From the NCBI GenBank assembly GCA_964615375.1, contig CAZTOW010000017.1, positions 1 through 64,000 on the forward strand: a stretch of DNA of 64,000 nucleotides, given 5' to 3'. Under the pieces are notes generated by a model. That model was not told the origin of the DNA. It ran no database searches and saw only the letters and a program-made list of their open reading frames with translations. Below, piece by piece: positions 52,938-62,020 of the stretch; within the stretch, counting starts at the first letter, position 1; each line of letters begins with the position of its first letter. Source of the stretch: CAZKWG01 sp964615375. Its GTDB lineage: Bacteria; Myxococcota_A; UBA796; CAZKWG01. The position numbers were made by a program, and so were the translations under genes.

Positions 52938-53357
52938 ATGCCTTCCCTGAAGGGTACGAAGACCCACGAGAACCTCAAGGCCGCCTTCGCCGGTGAGTCC
53001 CAGGCCAACCGTCGCTACCTGTACTTCGCGAAGGTGGCCGACGTCGAGGGCCACCCGGACGTCGCGGGCCTGTTCCGCGACACCGCCGAGGGCGAGACCG
53101 GCCACGCCCACGGCCACCTGGACTACCTGAAGGAGGTTGGCGATCCCGCCACGGGCCTGCCCATCGGCAGCACCGAGGAGAACCTGGCCGCCGCCGTCGC
53201 GGGCGAGACCTACGAGTACACCGACATGTACCCGGGCATGGCCGCCACCGCGCGCCAGGAGGGCTTCGAGAACATCGCGAGCTGGTTCGAGACCCTGGCC
53301 AAGGCCGAGAAGTCGCACGCCGGCCGCTTCAAGAAGGGCCTGGACAGCATCGCCTGA
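52938..53357 (+). CDS. Rubrerythrin without rubredoxin domain
   Basis: A 139-residue ferritin-like diiron protein. The four ligand motifs are present: GESQANRRY, EGETGHAHG, AGETYEYTDM and KAEKSHAGRF. The C-terminal CxxC rubredoxin part of classical rubrerythrin is missing, so it is the short form. It reduces hydrogen peroxide in low-oxygen cells, probably with electrons from the Fe-S protein encoded next. First gene of the stress operon. Confidence 0.92.
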   Translation: MPSLKGTKTHENLKAAFAGESQANRRYLYFAKVADVEGHPDVAGLFRDTAEGETGHAHGHLDYLKEVGDPATGLPIGSTEENLAAAVAGETYEYTDMYPGMAATARQEGFENIASWFETLAKAEKSHAGRFKKGLDSIA

Positions 53358-53397
53358 GCCGAGTGAGCGTCCCTGCGGTCGAGGAAGGAGGCAGCCG

Positions 53398-54849
53398 ATG
53401 GCCATCGTCGTCCCTGGTCCGCGCGATCCGGTCTACTGGTCGCGTGAGGCGCTGATCGCCGAGGAGAAGCGGGTCTTCGAGATCTGCAACGGCTGTCGGC
53501 TGTGCTTCAACCTCTGCCCGAGCTTCCCGGCGCTGTTCGGCGCCGTGGACGCCCTGGACACCTCCGTCGAGCGGGCGCCCTCCGCGCCCGCGGAGGTGGA
53601 CGCGCTCGGCAACCACGCCCACGTCACGGGTGGGGGAGCCCACGCCGCCGAAGAGCAGGCCGACATCCTCGGTCAGCACGAGGCGCTCCAGAAGATCCCC
53701 CTCTCGGTACATCAGGAGGTGGTGGATCTTTGCTACCAATGCAAGCTCTGTGACCCTATCTGCCCCTACACCCCGCCGCACGAGTTCGCGGTGGACTTCC
53801 CCCGCCTGATGCTGCGCCACAAGGCCATCGACGCGAAGGAGAAGGGGGTGAAGCTCCAGGATCGCGTGCTGGGCGACCCGGACATGATCGGGAAGCTGGG
53901 CACGCTGGTGCCCTACGTCGCCAATCTTGGCGCGAAGCTCAAGCCCAACCGCGTGCTCATGGAGGCGGTGGCGGGGATCCACCGCGATCGGCAGCTCCCG
54001 AGCTTCGCCGATCAGACCTTCCTCTCCTGGTTCCGCCAGCGCCACCCCACGCAGCCCAGCCCCGCCGAGGTCAAGGGGCCCAAGGTCGTGCTCTTCTACA
54101 CCTGCTCCGTGCAGTGGAACGAGCCGCAGGTGGGGCGGGCCGCGGTCGAGGTGCTGGAGCACAACGGCGTCACCGTGTTCTGCCCGGAGATGCGCTGCTG
54201 CGGGATGCCCGCCCTGGACGGCGGGGACGTGCCGCGGGCGACCTCCTGGGCCCAGCACAACCTGAAGCTGCTCGAGCCCTACGTGGACGCGGGCTGTGAG
54301 GTGGTGAGCCCGGGGCCCACCTGCTCGTACATGATCAAGCGGGAGTGGCACGACTACACGGGCAGCGACGCGGCGAAGAAGGTCTCGGGCAAGGCCTGGG
54401 ATCTCATGGAGTACCTCTTCGATCTGCGCAAGAAGGGCCGCCTGCGCGAGGACTACACGACGGAGGTGGGCGGCGTGGGCTACCACCTGCCCTGCCACCT
54501 GAAGGTGCAGAAGATCGGCTTCCGAAGCCGTGACATCCTGAAGAAGCTCCCCGGCGCCAAGGTCACGCTGGTCGACAAGTGCTCCTGCATGGACGGCACC
54601 TGGGGCATGAAGAAGGAGTATTACGAGCTCAGCAAGAAGGGAGCGGCGCCGCTGCTGGACGGGCTGGCGAGCTCGGGCGCGGAGACCTACGCATCCGACT
54701 GCCTCATCGCCAAGCTGCAGATCGAGGAGAACAGCGGCAAGAAGGTGCAACACCCCATCGAGATCATGTGGCGGGCCTACGGCGGCACGCTCGAGCGCCC
54801 CCTGGCGCCGATGCCGCCCGTCGAGCCGCCGCCCGCGGAGGGAGCATGA
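53398..54849 (+). CDS. GlpC/HdrD-like Fe-S oxidoreductase
   Basis: A 483-residue protein with two 4Fe-4S motifs: CNGCRLCFNLCP and CYQCKLCDPICP, and two CCG-like domains (YTCSVQWNEP, EMRCCGMP; YHLPCHLKVQ, DKCSCMDG). Anaerobic glycerol-3-phosphate dehydrogenase subunit C and heterodisulfide reductase share this layout. Genes of this type beside rubrerythrin and DUF3501 are a known set, presumably feeding electrons to rubrerythrin. Start follows aaggagg. Confidence 0.88.
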   Translation: MAIVVPGPRDPVYWSREALIAEEKRVFEICNGCRLCFNLCPSFPALFGAVDALDTSVERAPSAPAEVDALGNHAHVTGGGAHAAEEQADILGQHEALQKIPLSVHQEVVDLCYQCKLCDPICPYTPPHEFAVDFPRLMLRHKAIDAKEKGVKLQDRVLGDPDMIGKLGTLVPYVANLGAKLKPNRVLMEAVAGIHRDRQLPSFADQTFLSWFRQRHPTQPSPAEVKGPKVVLFYTCSVQWNEPQVGRAAVEVLEHNGVTVFCPEMRCCGMPALDGGDVPRATSWAQHNLKLLEPYVDAGCEVVSPGPTCSYMIKREWHDYTGSDAAKKVSGKAWDLMEYLFDLRKKGRLREDYTTEVGGVGYHLPCHLKVQKIGFRSRDILKKLPGAKVTLVDKCSCMDGTWGMKKEYYELSKKGAAPLLDGLASSGAETYASDCLIAKLQIEENSGKKVQHPIEIMWRAYGGTLERPLAPMPPVEPPPAEGA

Positions 54850-55442
54850 GCTACGCCCTGACCCTCGCCGACGTCCCGCCGCCCGCGGAGGCGGCCCGGC
54901 TCCGCCCCGCGCTGGAGCGCGCCGTCCTGGACGCCAAGCGCATCCGCCGCCTCGCGCTGGGACCCAGCATGACCCTGCTCTTCGAGAACCGGCTCACCTG
55001 CCTGTGGCAGGTCCGCGAGATGGTGCGCGTCGAGCACATCACGGACGCGGACGCCGTACAGCACGAGCTCGACACCTACAACGCGCTGCTGCCCACGGCC
55101 GGTGAGCTCTCGGCCACCCTGCTCCTCGAGTACCCCGACCCGGTCGAGCGGGCGCAGATGGTGACGCGCCTCGTGGGGCTGCACGAGCACCTCCACCTGA
55201 TCCTCGGAGAGCGCCGCGTCGCGGTCCGCTTCGACGGAGAGCAGCTCAGCGAGGCGCGGATCTCCTCGGTGCAGTTCCTGCGGATCCCGCTCTCGGCGGA
55301 CGAGCTGGGCGCGCTGCGCGATCTCTCGAGCCCTGTCCTGCTGGAATGCTCCCATCCGGCCTACCCGCACCGCGCGGTGTTGCCGCTGGTGCTGAGAGCG
55401 GCGATCCTGGAGGACATGGGCGAGGCGGGAGGTGCGGCGTGA
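54846..55442 (+). CDS. DUF3501 family protein
   Basis: A 198-residue soluble protein matching DUF3501: RIRRLALGPSMTLLFENR and the following WQVREMVRVEHI, then NALLPTAGELSATLL. It is always seen, as far as I recall, with rubrerythrin and the Fe-S oxidoreductase. Its role is unknown. Start and stop overlap both neighbours by four bases. Confidence 0.85.
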   Translation: MSYALTLADVPPPAEAARLRPALERAVLDAKRIRRLALGPSMTLLFENRLTCLWQVREMVRVEHITDADAVQHELDTYNALLPTAGELSATLLLEYPDPVERAQMVTRLVGLHEHLHLILGERRVAVRFDGEQLSEARISSVQFLRIPLSADELGALRDLSSPVLLECSHPAYPHRAVLPLVLRAAILEDMGEAGGAA

Positions 55443-55840
55443 ACATCCAGGAGGTGGAGGCGCGGCTGCGCGAGCGCGGCTGCTCGATGACGGCGCAGCG
55501 GCGGGCCATCCTGCGCTGGCTGGACGGCAACCTGAGCCACCCCACGGCGGCGGACGTCTTCGAGGCGATCACCCGGGACTTTCCGATGGCCAGCCGCGCG
55601 ACGGTGTACAACACGCTCTCGCTGCTCGAGGAGATCGGCGCCGTGCGCGTGCTCTACGACGGGCCGCGGGAGGCGCGCTTCGATCCCAACACCGACCACC
55701 ACCACCACCGCGTCTGCCCCCGCTGCGGCGCCATCGAGGACGTGGAGGCCTCGGCGGTGGACGTGAGGCTGAACGGCCAGCCGGCCAGGGGCGTCGTGCG
55801 TTTTGAGGCGGTGTGCGGATTCTGCAGCGTCAGGGCCTGA
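55439..55840 (+). CDS. Fur/PerR-family metalloregulator
   Basis: A 133-residue regulator. N-terminal winged helix includes MTAQRRAILRWL and SRATVYNTLSLLEEIG. The metal sites are in DHHHHRVCPRCG and CGFC, giving a structural zinc of two CxxC pairs, as in PerR. GTG overlaps the DUF3501 stop. It probably represses this operon and releases it on peroxide, acting at the inverted repeat 52860-52885. Confidence 0.9.
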   Translation: MNIQEVEARLRERGCSMTAQRRAILRWLDGNLSHPTAADVFEAITRDFPMASRATVYNTLSLLEEIGAVRVLYDGPREARFDPNTDHHHHRVCPRCGAIEDVEASAVDVRLNGQPARGVVRFEAVCGFCSVRA

Positions 55841-55880
55841 GTACCTCGCGTCGGAGATCGCGTTATCTTTTCTCGGACTC

Positions 55881-56807
55881 ATGAGCAGCTCCAGCTCGTA
55901 CACGGCTCCTGAGGCGGCGCGCGCGCTGGTGTGTCTGCGCGATCCGTCAGGGCGGGAGCATGTCCTCGGTCAGGGGGACCTCATCGGGCGGCTCTGGACA
56001 GCGGCGCTGCCGGTCAATGATCCGCGGGTCTCTGAGGCGCACGCCATGGTCAGCCTCCGCGGGGGCGAGCTGTGGCTGCTGGCCCTGCGGCGGCGCTTCG
56101 CGCTCGGCGGCCAGCCCATGGGGGAGCTCCGTCTGGAGCAGGGGCAGGTGATCTATCTGGCGGACGATCTCGCGCTCGAGGTGCTCACGGTCGAGCTGCC
56201 CACCTGGGTTCTGGGCGTCGAGCTCCCGCTGCACCCGCCGGTGGTGCTCCCCGCGCTCTGCTCGGTCAGGACGGCGCCGGAGCCCAGGCTCTATGCGCGC
56301 TTCGAGCCGGACGCGCCCTGTCACATCTGGAGCGACGGCGAGCGCTGGATGCTCTCCCTGCGCGGGGCGCGCCGCTCGATCTCGGTGGGAGACCAGTGGG
56401 TGCTGGACGGGATCCCGATGCGTGCTGTGGCGATGCCGCTCTCGGGCTCGCCGCACACGCGCGCGGCGGGGGGCGTGGACCCGGTCCTGCGCATCATCGC
56501 GGCCTTCGACACCGTGACGATCCAGCGCGGCGAGGAGTCGGCCTTCGTCATCGGCGGCGTGCTGGCGCGCATCCTCTCGGAGCTCTGCGCGCTGGGCGGG
56601 CCGGCGAGCTGGGAGGTGGTGGCCCGGGAGGTCTGGCCGGAGGAGGTGGACACGCCGACCCTCCGCGGGCGCTGGGACGTCGCGCTCTCCCGGCTGCGGG
56701 CTCGGCTGCGCGCTCTGCGCGTGCGCCCGGACCTGGTGAGCGCCGATCATGCGGGGCAGGTGCAGATCGTCCTGCGCGAAGGGGACGTGCTCGAGGACCA
56801 CACGTGA
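55881..56807 (+). CDS. FHA-domain protein with C-terminal winged helix
   Basis: A 308-residue protein. Residues about 15-105 form a forkhead-associated domain that binds phosphothreonine (LIGRLWT, SEAHAMVSLRGGELWL). The last 90 residues look like an OmpR/SARP-type DNA-binding winged helix (ARILSELCALGG, VVAREVWPEE, LSRLRARLRALRVRPDL). It overlaps the kinase gene that follows, so the kinase probably phosphorylates it or a partner, giving a signal path from kinase to DNA. Confidence 0.78.
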   Translation: MSSSSSYTAPEAARALVCLRDPSGREHVLGQGDLIGRLWTAALPVNDPRVSEAHAMVSLRGGELWLLALRRRFALGGQPMGELRLEQGQVIYLADDLALEVLTVELPTWVLGVELPLHPPVVLPALCSVRTAPEPRLYARFEPDAPCHIWSDGERWMLSLRGARRSISVGDQWVLDGIPMRAVAMPLSGSPHTRAAGGVDPVLRIIAAFDTVTIQRGEESAFVIGGVLARILSELCALGGPASWEVVAREVWPEEVDTPTLRGRWDVALSRLRARLRALRVRPDLVSADHAGQVQIVLREGDVLEDHT

Positions 56808-59800
56808 GCACGAGCGACTGGGACGCGCTCTCCGGGCGCAGCGTCTCGGGATTGAGCGCGGGGGGCATGGACCTCCCGAGCTCGGACGCGGAGGTCCCGG
56901 TCGATCTGCAGGTGCGCTACGAGCGGGAGGCCCTGCTCGGCTCGGGCGGGATGGGCAGGGTCTACCTCGCGCAGGACGCGCTGCTCGGGCGGGCGGTGGC
57001 GCTGAAGGAGGCGGGGGGCGGGACGGGCAGCGTGGACGCGCTGGCGCGGGAGGCGCGGCTCACCGCCGGGCTGGAGCACCCCGGGATCGTGACGGTGCAC
57101 GACGCCGGCAAGACGCAGGACGGGCGGACCTTCTACACGATGCGCCTGGTGCGGGGGCGCGCGCTGTCGGAGATCCTCCGCGAGAACCCGGACGTCCACG
57201 AGCGGATCCGCCTGCTGCGCCACTTCCTCGCCGCCTGTCACGCGGTGGCCTACGCTCACAGCCTGGGCGTGATCCACCGCGACCTGAAGCCCTCCAACCT
57301 CATGGTCGGGGCCTTCGGCGAGACGCAGGTGGTGGACTGGGGGCTGGCCTGCAGGGTGGGCGACGAGCCGGGTCCGCCAGGGCTGGGGACCCCCTCCTAC
57401 CTGAGCCCCGAGGCGGCGGACGGCGCGGCGCCGAGCCCGAGGGCCGACGTCTGGGGGCTCGGCGCCGTGCTCTACGAGCTGCTCTGCGGGCAGGCTCCCT
57501 GGGGCCGGGGCCCGGAAGAGGAGGTGCTGCGCCGCGTGCGGTCCAGCTCGCCGCCCTCGGTCCTGGCCCGCGCGCCCTGGATCGCGCCAGATCTGGCGGC
57601 CATCGCCGAGCGCGCGCTGTCCCGCGATCCTCAGGCCCGCTACGCGGACGCCGGCGCGCTGGCCGAGGACGTGGAGGCCTGGCTGGACGGTCGGCCGGTG
57701 GGCGCTTACCGCTACAGCCGGGTGGAGCTGCTGCAGCGGGCCGCGCGGGCCTGGCGCGTGCCGATGCTCGTGGCGGGCGTGGCGCTGGCGGTGCTGATCG
57801 CGCTGACCGCGCTGGGGGTGCGCAGCCTCGCCCAGGAGCGCTCGAGCGCGGTGGCCTCGGCGGAGGTCGCCCAGGACGCGCTGCACAGCGCGGATCTCCG
57901 GCTCTCCAGCGCGCTGGCCAGCCAGGCCATCGTGGCGGCCAAGGACGGCGCGCGACCGCTGGCGCAGGTGCTGGCCTCGGAGGCGTTGCGGCTCGGGGAG
58001 TCGCCGGAGGCGCGCGGCGTGCTGGCCTCGGCCTTCGAGCAGCCCTCGCCGACCCTCCAGTACACCTGGACCCTGCCCCCCTGCCGCTTCGTGAGGCTGG
58101 TGGGCCCGCGCGACCAGGTCTGCGCCACCGAAGACGAGGTCGTGCGCATCGCCGACGGGCGCACGCTCTGGCGCGTGCCCATGGTCGCCATCGAGCTGAA
58201 GCGCTCCGAGCACGAGGTGCTGGCGCGCGGGCCCCACCACTCCACGCTCATCGATCTCAAGACCGGCTACCGCTCGGCGGAGCTGGAGTGCTGCTGGAAC
58301 AGCACGGTCCTGAGCGATCGGGTGATCCTCGAGCCGCTCCAGAGCTCCATCCATCCGCCGATTCTCTTCGATCGGGCCTGGGTGCGCGACTGGGCGCCCT
58401 GCGGCGAGGGGCGGATCACGCTGGTCAGCGGGCTCGTCCCCGGCACGGACGAGGTGATGCGGGTCTGCGAGGACGGCGAGCTGGTGAGGGGAGAGGTGCG
58501 TGAGCCTCCCGCCTGGCGCTCCCGGCGGCGCTTCGCGGAGCTCCTGGGTGAGCTCCACCCCGTGCTGCTGGTGGTGAACGAGGCGGCGGACGCCGTGGTC
58601 GTCGGGGGCACGGGGGGGCGGCTGACCCGCGTGAACCTGAAGACGCTGGCCGTGGTCGAGCAGATCCCGACCCAGAGCGATCTGCCGCTGATCATGCGCT
58701 ACTCGCCGCGCGGGGACTTCCTGGCGGTGCTCGGGGAGCGGGGGGATGTCCACCTCTACTGTGGCTACTCGCTGACGCCGGTGGGCGAGCTCCCGCTGCG
58801 GGACGTGCGGGACATCCGCTTCACCGAGGACGGGGCGCTGCTGGCGCTGACCCAGGACGAGGGCAGCGCCTGGGAGCTGTCCAGCCGGAGGGACACGTCC
58901 ACGCTGCGCTCGCCCACGGGGGTCACCGGGGTCGCGTTCTCGTCGGATGGCGCCCTGCTGGCCTCCTCGCACGGGGCTGGCCACGTCAGGCTGTGGGACG
59001 CGGACACCGGCGAGGTGCTGCACCAGGTCCAGCTCGGGCCGGGGACCGTGAAGTCCATCACCTTCGAGGTGAATCAGCGCTCCGCGCTGGCGGCCTACGT
59101 GGTGGAGGCGGGATCCCGACCGCCCGCGGGGATCTACCGCGTCGCGCCGGGGCGCCCGGCGGAGTATCTCCGCGACGGCTCCGCCCGGCGTGTGGTCCAG
59201 CTTCGCGGCGGTCGCACCCTGATGGCCAACTGGGGAATCCGGCTGCTGCTCACGGATCCCGCCATCACCGGGCAGTCGGCGGCCGAAGGCTGCCCGGAGC
59301 AGCAGTACAAGAACGTGGCGGGCTCGCCCGGTGGAGACTTCGCCGCGCTGATCGGCCTGGACGGCGGCGTGTTCCCGTTCTCCGCGCACGATCTCCGCTG
59401 CCTCCCGCCCATCGCGGGGAGGGACGCCTCGAGCGCCGACATCTCGGCGGACGGGCAGGCGCTGGTGCTGGGCCTGCCCAGCGCGGTGGCGGTGGTCGAT
59501 CTCGATGGGAACGAGCGCTGGCGGACCTATCACCCACCCCCGGCCCCGCTGGACGTGGCGCTCTCGCCCGACGGGCGCTGGGTCGCGGCGGGGGGGGCGG
59601 ATCACAACGCGCGGGTCTGGGACGCGCGCACCGGGGTGCTGCGCGCGGTGCTCCCGGGGCACGAGGAGCGCGTCAGCTCCGTGGAGTTCAGCCCGGACAG
59701 CCTGCGCCTCGCCTCGGGGAGCTGGGACGGGAGCCTGCGCGTCTGGTCGCTGGAGGCGCTGGACGCGGAGCCCGAGGCGCTGCTCGAGGACGCGCGGGTC

Positions 59801-59848
59801 CGGTGGAACCTCGATCCCGCGGGGGCGCTGCAGCAGCTCGCGCGCTGA
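56804..59848 (+). CDS. Ser/Thr kinase with one membrane helix and a WD40-like propeller
   Basis: A 1014-residue receptor kinase. Kinase domain at about 35-300: LLGSGGMGRVYLA, VALKE, HRDLKPSN with Asp 160, and DWG (Asp 178) in place of DFG. A membrane helix lies near 322-345. The C-terminal part contains WD40 repeats such as GVAFSSDGALLASSHG-x-VRLWDADTG and SVEFSPDSLRLASGS. GTG overlaps the FHA gene stop. The stimulus is unknown; the propeller probably binds a protein outside or in the periplasm. Confidence 0.88.
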   Translation: MSTSDWDALSGRSVSGLSAGGMDLPSSDAEVPVDLQVRYEREALLGSGGMGRVYLAQDALLGRAVALKEAGGGTGSVDALAREARLTAGLEHPGIVTVHDAGKTQDGRTFYTMRLVRGRALSEILRENPDVHERIRLLRHFLAACHAVAYAHSLGVIHRDLKPSNLMVGAFGETQVVDWGLACRVGDEPGPPGLGTPSYLSPEAADGAAPSPRADVWGLGAVLYELLCGQAPWGRGPEEEVLRRVRSSSPPSVLARAPWIAPDLAAIAERALSRDPQARYADAGALAEDVEAWLDGRPVGAYRYSRVELLQRAARAWRVPMLVAGVALAVLIALTALGVRSLAQERSSAVASAEVAQDALHSADLRLSSALASQAIVAAKDGARPLAQVLASEALRLGESPEARGVLASAFEQPSPTLQYTWTLPPCRFVRLVGPRDQVCATEDEVVRIADGRTLWRVPMVAIELKRSEHEVLARGPHHSTLIDLKTGYRSAELECCWNSTVLSDRVILEPLQSSIHPPILFDRAWVRDWAPCGEGRITLVSGLVPGTDEVMRVCEDGELVRGEVREPPAWRSRRRFAELLGELHPVLLVVNEAADAVVVGGTGGRLTRVNLKTLAVVEQIPTQSDLPLIMRYSPRGDFLAVLGERGDVHLYCGYSLTPVGELPLRDVRDIRFTEDGALLALTQDEGSAWELSSRRDTSTLRSPTGVTGVAFSSDGALLASSHGAGHVRLWDADTGEVLHQVQLGPGTVKSITFEVNQRSALAAYVVEAGSRPPAGIYRVAPGRPAEYLRDGSARRVVQLRGGRTLMANWGIRLLLTDPAITGQSAAEGCPEQQYKNVAGSPGGDFAALIGLDGGVFPFSAHDLRCLPPIAGRDASSADISADGQALVLGLPSAVAVVDLDGNERWRTYHPPPAPLDVALSPDGRWVAAGGADHNARVWDARTGVLRAVLPGHEERVSSVEFSPDSLRLASGSWDGSLRVWSLEALDAEPEALLEDARVRWNLDPAGALQQLAR

Positions 59849-59869
59849 GGGGCGCGAGAGGGAGGGTGG

Positions 59870-62014
59870 ATGAGGAGGCTCCTCGTTGGCGCGACGCTGC
59901 TGGCCTGCTCCTGCCAGCCGGTGAAGGTGCTCACGGAGACCGGCGGGGAGGGCGTCCCGGAGGGTGAGCACAGCGGTGGCGAGGCCCACGAGACCGGGGA
60001 GATCGGGGAGACCGGGGAGACCGGAGAGGCTGGCTGCCCGGCCCTCGCCGTGGAGGAGGCGCCGCCGCCGGCGCAGCTCGTGGGGGCGCTGGACCCGCTC
60101 AGGGTCCGGGTGGAGGACGCAGACGGGCTCTGGCTGAGCGCGGAGGCCGTCGAGGGCGGCGTGGCGCTGGGCGGGGTGGTCGAGGTCGAGGTCTCGGAGG
60201 GCCTGGCGACCTTCGACGCGCTGGAGGCCCTGGGCCCGGGGCTCCTGGAGATCGACATCTCGGTAGAGGGCTGCGCGCCCGGTCTGCGCGTGGGGCCGCT
60301 GGTGGTCGGCGAGCAGATGCGCTTCGAGCCTGCCTTCCTGCCCGGCGCGCGCGTCGGCGTGGAGTACCTGGAGCTCGGGCCCTGGGAGGCGGTGGAGCCG
60401 GGCGGGCTCCCGCCGGGGCTCACGCTGGAGGGGGGCTGGCTCGCCGGGGTGCCCGAGGCCGAGGGCGCCTACGTCTTCGAGGCCGCCGCGCGCGAGGGCT
60501 CGGACGTGGTGCGCTACGGCGCGCAGCTCCCGGTCTTCCCCAGCGACGACGCGCTGGCCGATCCGCCCGCCGAGCCCTCGGAGCCCGGCCCCTACACGAC
60601 GGCCAGCCTCGAGCTCTCCATCTCCGAGATCAGCACCAGCCGCGGCACCGCCCGCGACGTCGCGGTGCGCGTGGCCTTCCCTGAGGGCGGCGCCGGCCCC
60701 TTCCCGCTGGTGGTCTTCCACCACGCCGCCCACAGCCCCTCCGAGATCTACGACGACTACACGGAGCTGCACGATCACTGGGCCAGCCACGGCTATGTGG
60801 TGGCCAGCGTGGACGGGAGCAGCCTGGTCAGCGCGTCGCAGAGCTGGCAGAACCTGACGGACATGAGCTCGTTCCAGCTGGCCACGATGGAGCGCCTCCT
60901 GGACGAGAGCGAGGACGAGACCAGCGCGCTGGCCGGGCAGGTGGACCCGGACCTCGTGTTCGTGGCCGGGCACTCCCGCGGCGGCGGGGCGAGCCTGATC
61001 TCCCTCTGGCGCGAGCCCTCCCTGGCCGGCGCGATCTGCTTCGCGCAGGTGAGCCCGCTGCAGACCCCGTCCCAGGACTGGGAGGACCCGGACGGCAACG
61101 GCGACCGCCCCTTCCCCGTCCGCCCCGTCCTGATCCTGGCGGCGGGCGATGACCTGGACGAGCCCTGGCCGCTCCCGCAGTCCGCCTATGACCAGACCCT
61201 GGGGCCCGCGGCCCTGGTCACGCTGCACGGCACCAACCATGAGTGGACCTACGACGCGGGCACCTCCGGCTCGGTGACCAGCCCCTCCGACATCTCCTGG
61301 GAGGAGCGCCACGCGCTCGACCAGGCCTGGTCCACCGCCTTCCTGGAGCGCTTCGCCCGCGCCGATCTGCGCTGGGAGAGCTCGCTCTTCGCCGAGCCCG
61401 CGCTCAGCTCCGACCTGAGCGCGCGCGGGATCAGCGTGACCTCGCGGCGCCACCTGGACGGGGCCCTGGACATCGACGACTTCAGCGGGGACGAGGACGA
61501 GAACCTGCTGGGCGGGGAGAACGCGGGCGCCTCCTGGACGACGGACGAGAACGCCGCGCCGTACACCGACGGGCTCACCGCGGCCGGGCGCGGCGCCGAG
61601 CAGATCGCGCGCATCGACGCCTGGACCCCCGCCCGCCGCCTGGGCTGGGACACCGAGGACGCGACCCTGCGCTTCGCCCTCGCCCCGGACGGGGAGCCCG
61701 CGGACCTCGGCCCCTACCGCGCGCTCACCCTGCGCCTCTCCGCCCCCTGCGATCCGCCGCCGGGGGACTGCGAGGAGGTCGCGCCCCCGCTGAGCGTGGC
61801 GCTGATCGACGCCGAGGGGGCGGAGATCGAGCTGGACGCCGCCGACGGCCTGGGCGCGCTGGGCGTGGTGGGTCGCCACTGGAGCCAGCTCATCCTGCCC
61901 CTGGACGACTTCGCGCCGCTGGACCTCTCGCGGGTGGTCGCGGTGGAGCTGCGCGCGGCGGCGGCGACCCCTCCCGACGACGAGGTGTGGGTGGACGACC
62001 TGCGCCTGGAGTAG
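59870..62014 (+). CDS. Secreted alpha/beta hydrolase lipoprotein (dienelactone hydrolase/chlorophyllase-like)
   Basis: A 714-residue lipoprotein with Cys-containing lipobox LLACSC, an ETGEIGETGETGEAG-like linker and two immunoglobulin-like regions to about 220. The catalytic domain has FPLVVFHHAAHS, nucleophile GHSRGG with Ser 369, a likely Asp in LILAAGDDLD and His in TLHGTNHEW. The last 170 residues form a separate beta domain. Esterase or lipase activity at the surface is expected. Confidence 0.82.
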   Translation: MRRLLVGATLLACSCQPVKVLTETGGEGVPEGEHSGGEAHETGEIGETGETGEAGCPALAVEEAPPPAQLVGALDPLRVRVEDADGLWLSAEAVEGGVALGGVVEVEVSEGLATFDALEALGPGLLEIDISVEGCAPGLRVGPLVVGEQMRFEPAFLPGARVGVEYLELGPWEAVEPGGLPPGLTLEGGWLAGVPEAEGAYVFEAAAREGSDVVRYGAQLPVFPSDDALADPPAEPSEPGPYTTASLELSISEISTSRGTARDVAVRVAFPEGGAGPFPLVVFHHAAHSPSEIYDDYTELHDHWASHGYVVASVDGSSLVSASQSWQNLTDMSSFQLATMERLLDESEDETSALAGQVDPDLVFVAGHSRGGGASLISLWREPSLAGAICFAQVSPLQTPSQDWEDPDGNGDRPFPVRPVLILAAGDDLDEPWPLPQSAYDQTLGPAALVTLHGTNHEWTYDAGTSGSVTSPSDISWEERHALDQAWSTAFLERFARADLRWESSLFAEPALSSDLSARGISVTSRRHLDGALDIDDFSGDEDENLLGGENAGASWTTDENAAPYTDGLTAAGRGAEQIARIDAWTPARRLGWDTEDATLRFALAPDGEPADLGPYRALTLRLSAPCDPPPGDCEEVAPPLSVALIDAEGAEIELDAADGLGALGVVGRHWSQLILPLDDFAPLDLSRVVAVELRAAAATPPDDEVWVDDLRLE

Positions 62015-62020
62015 ATAGGC

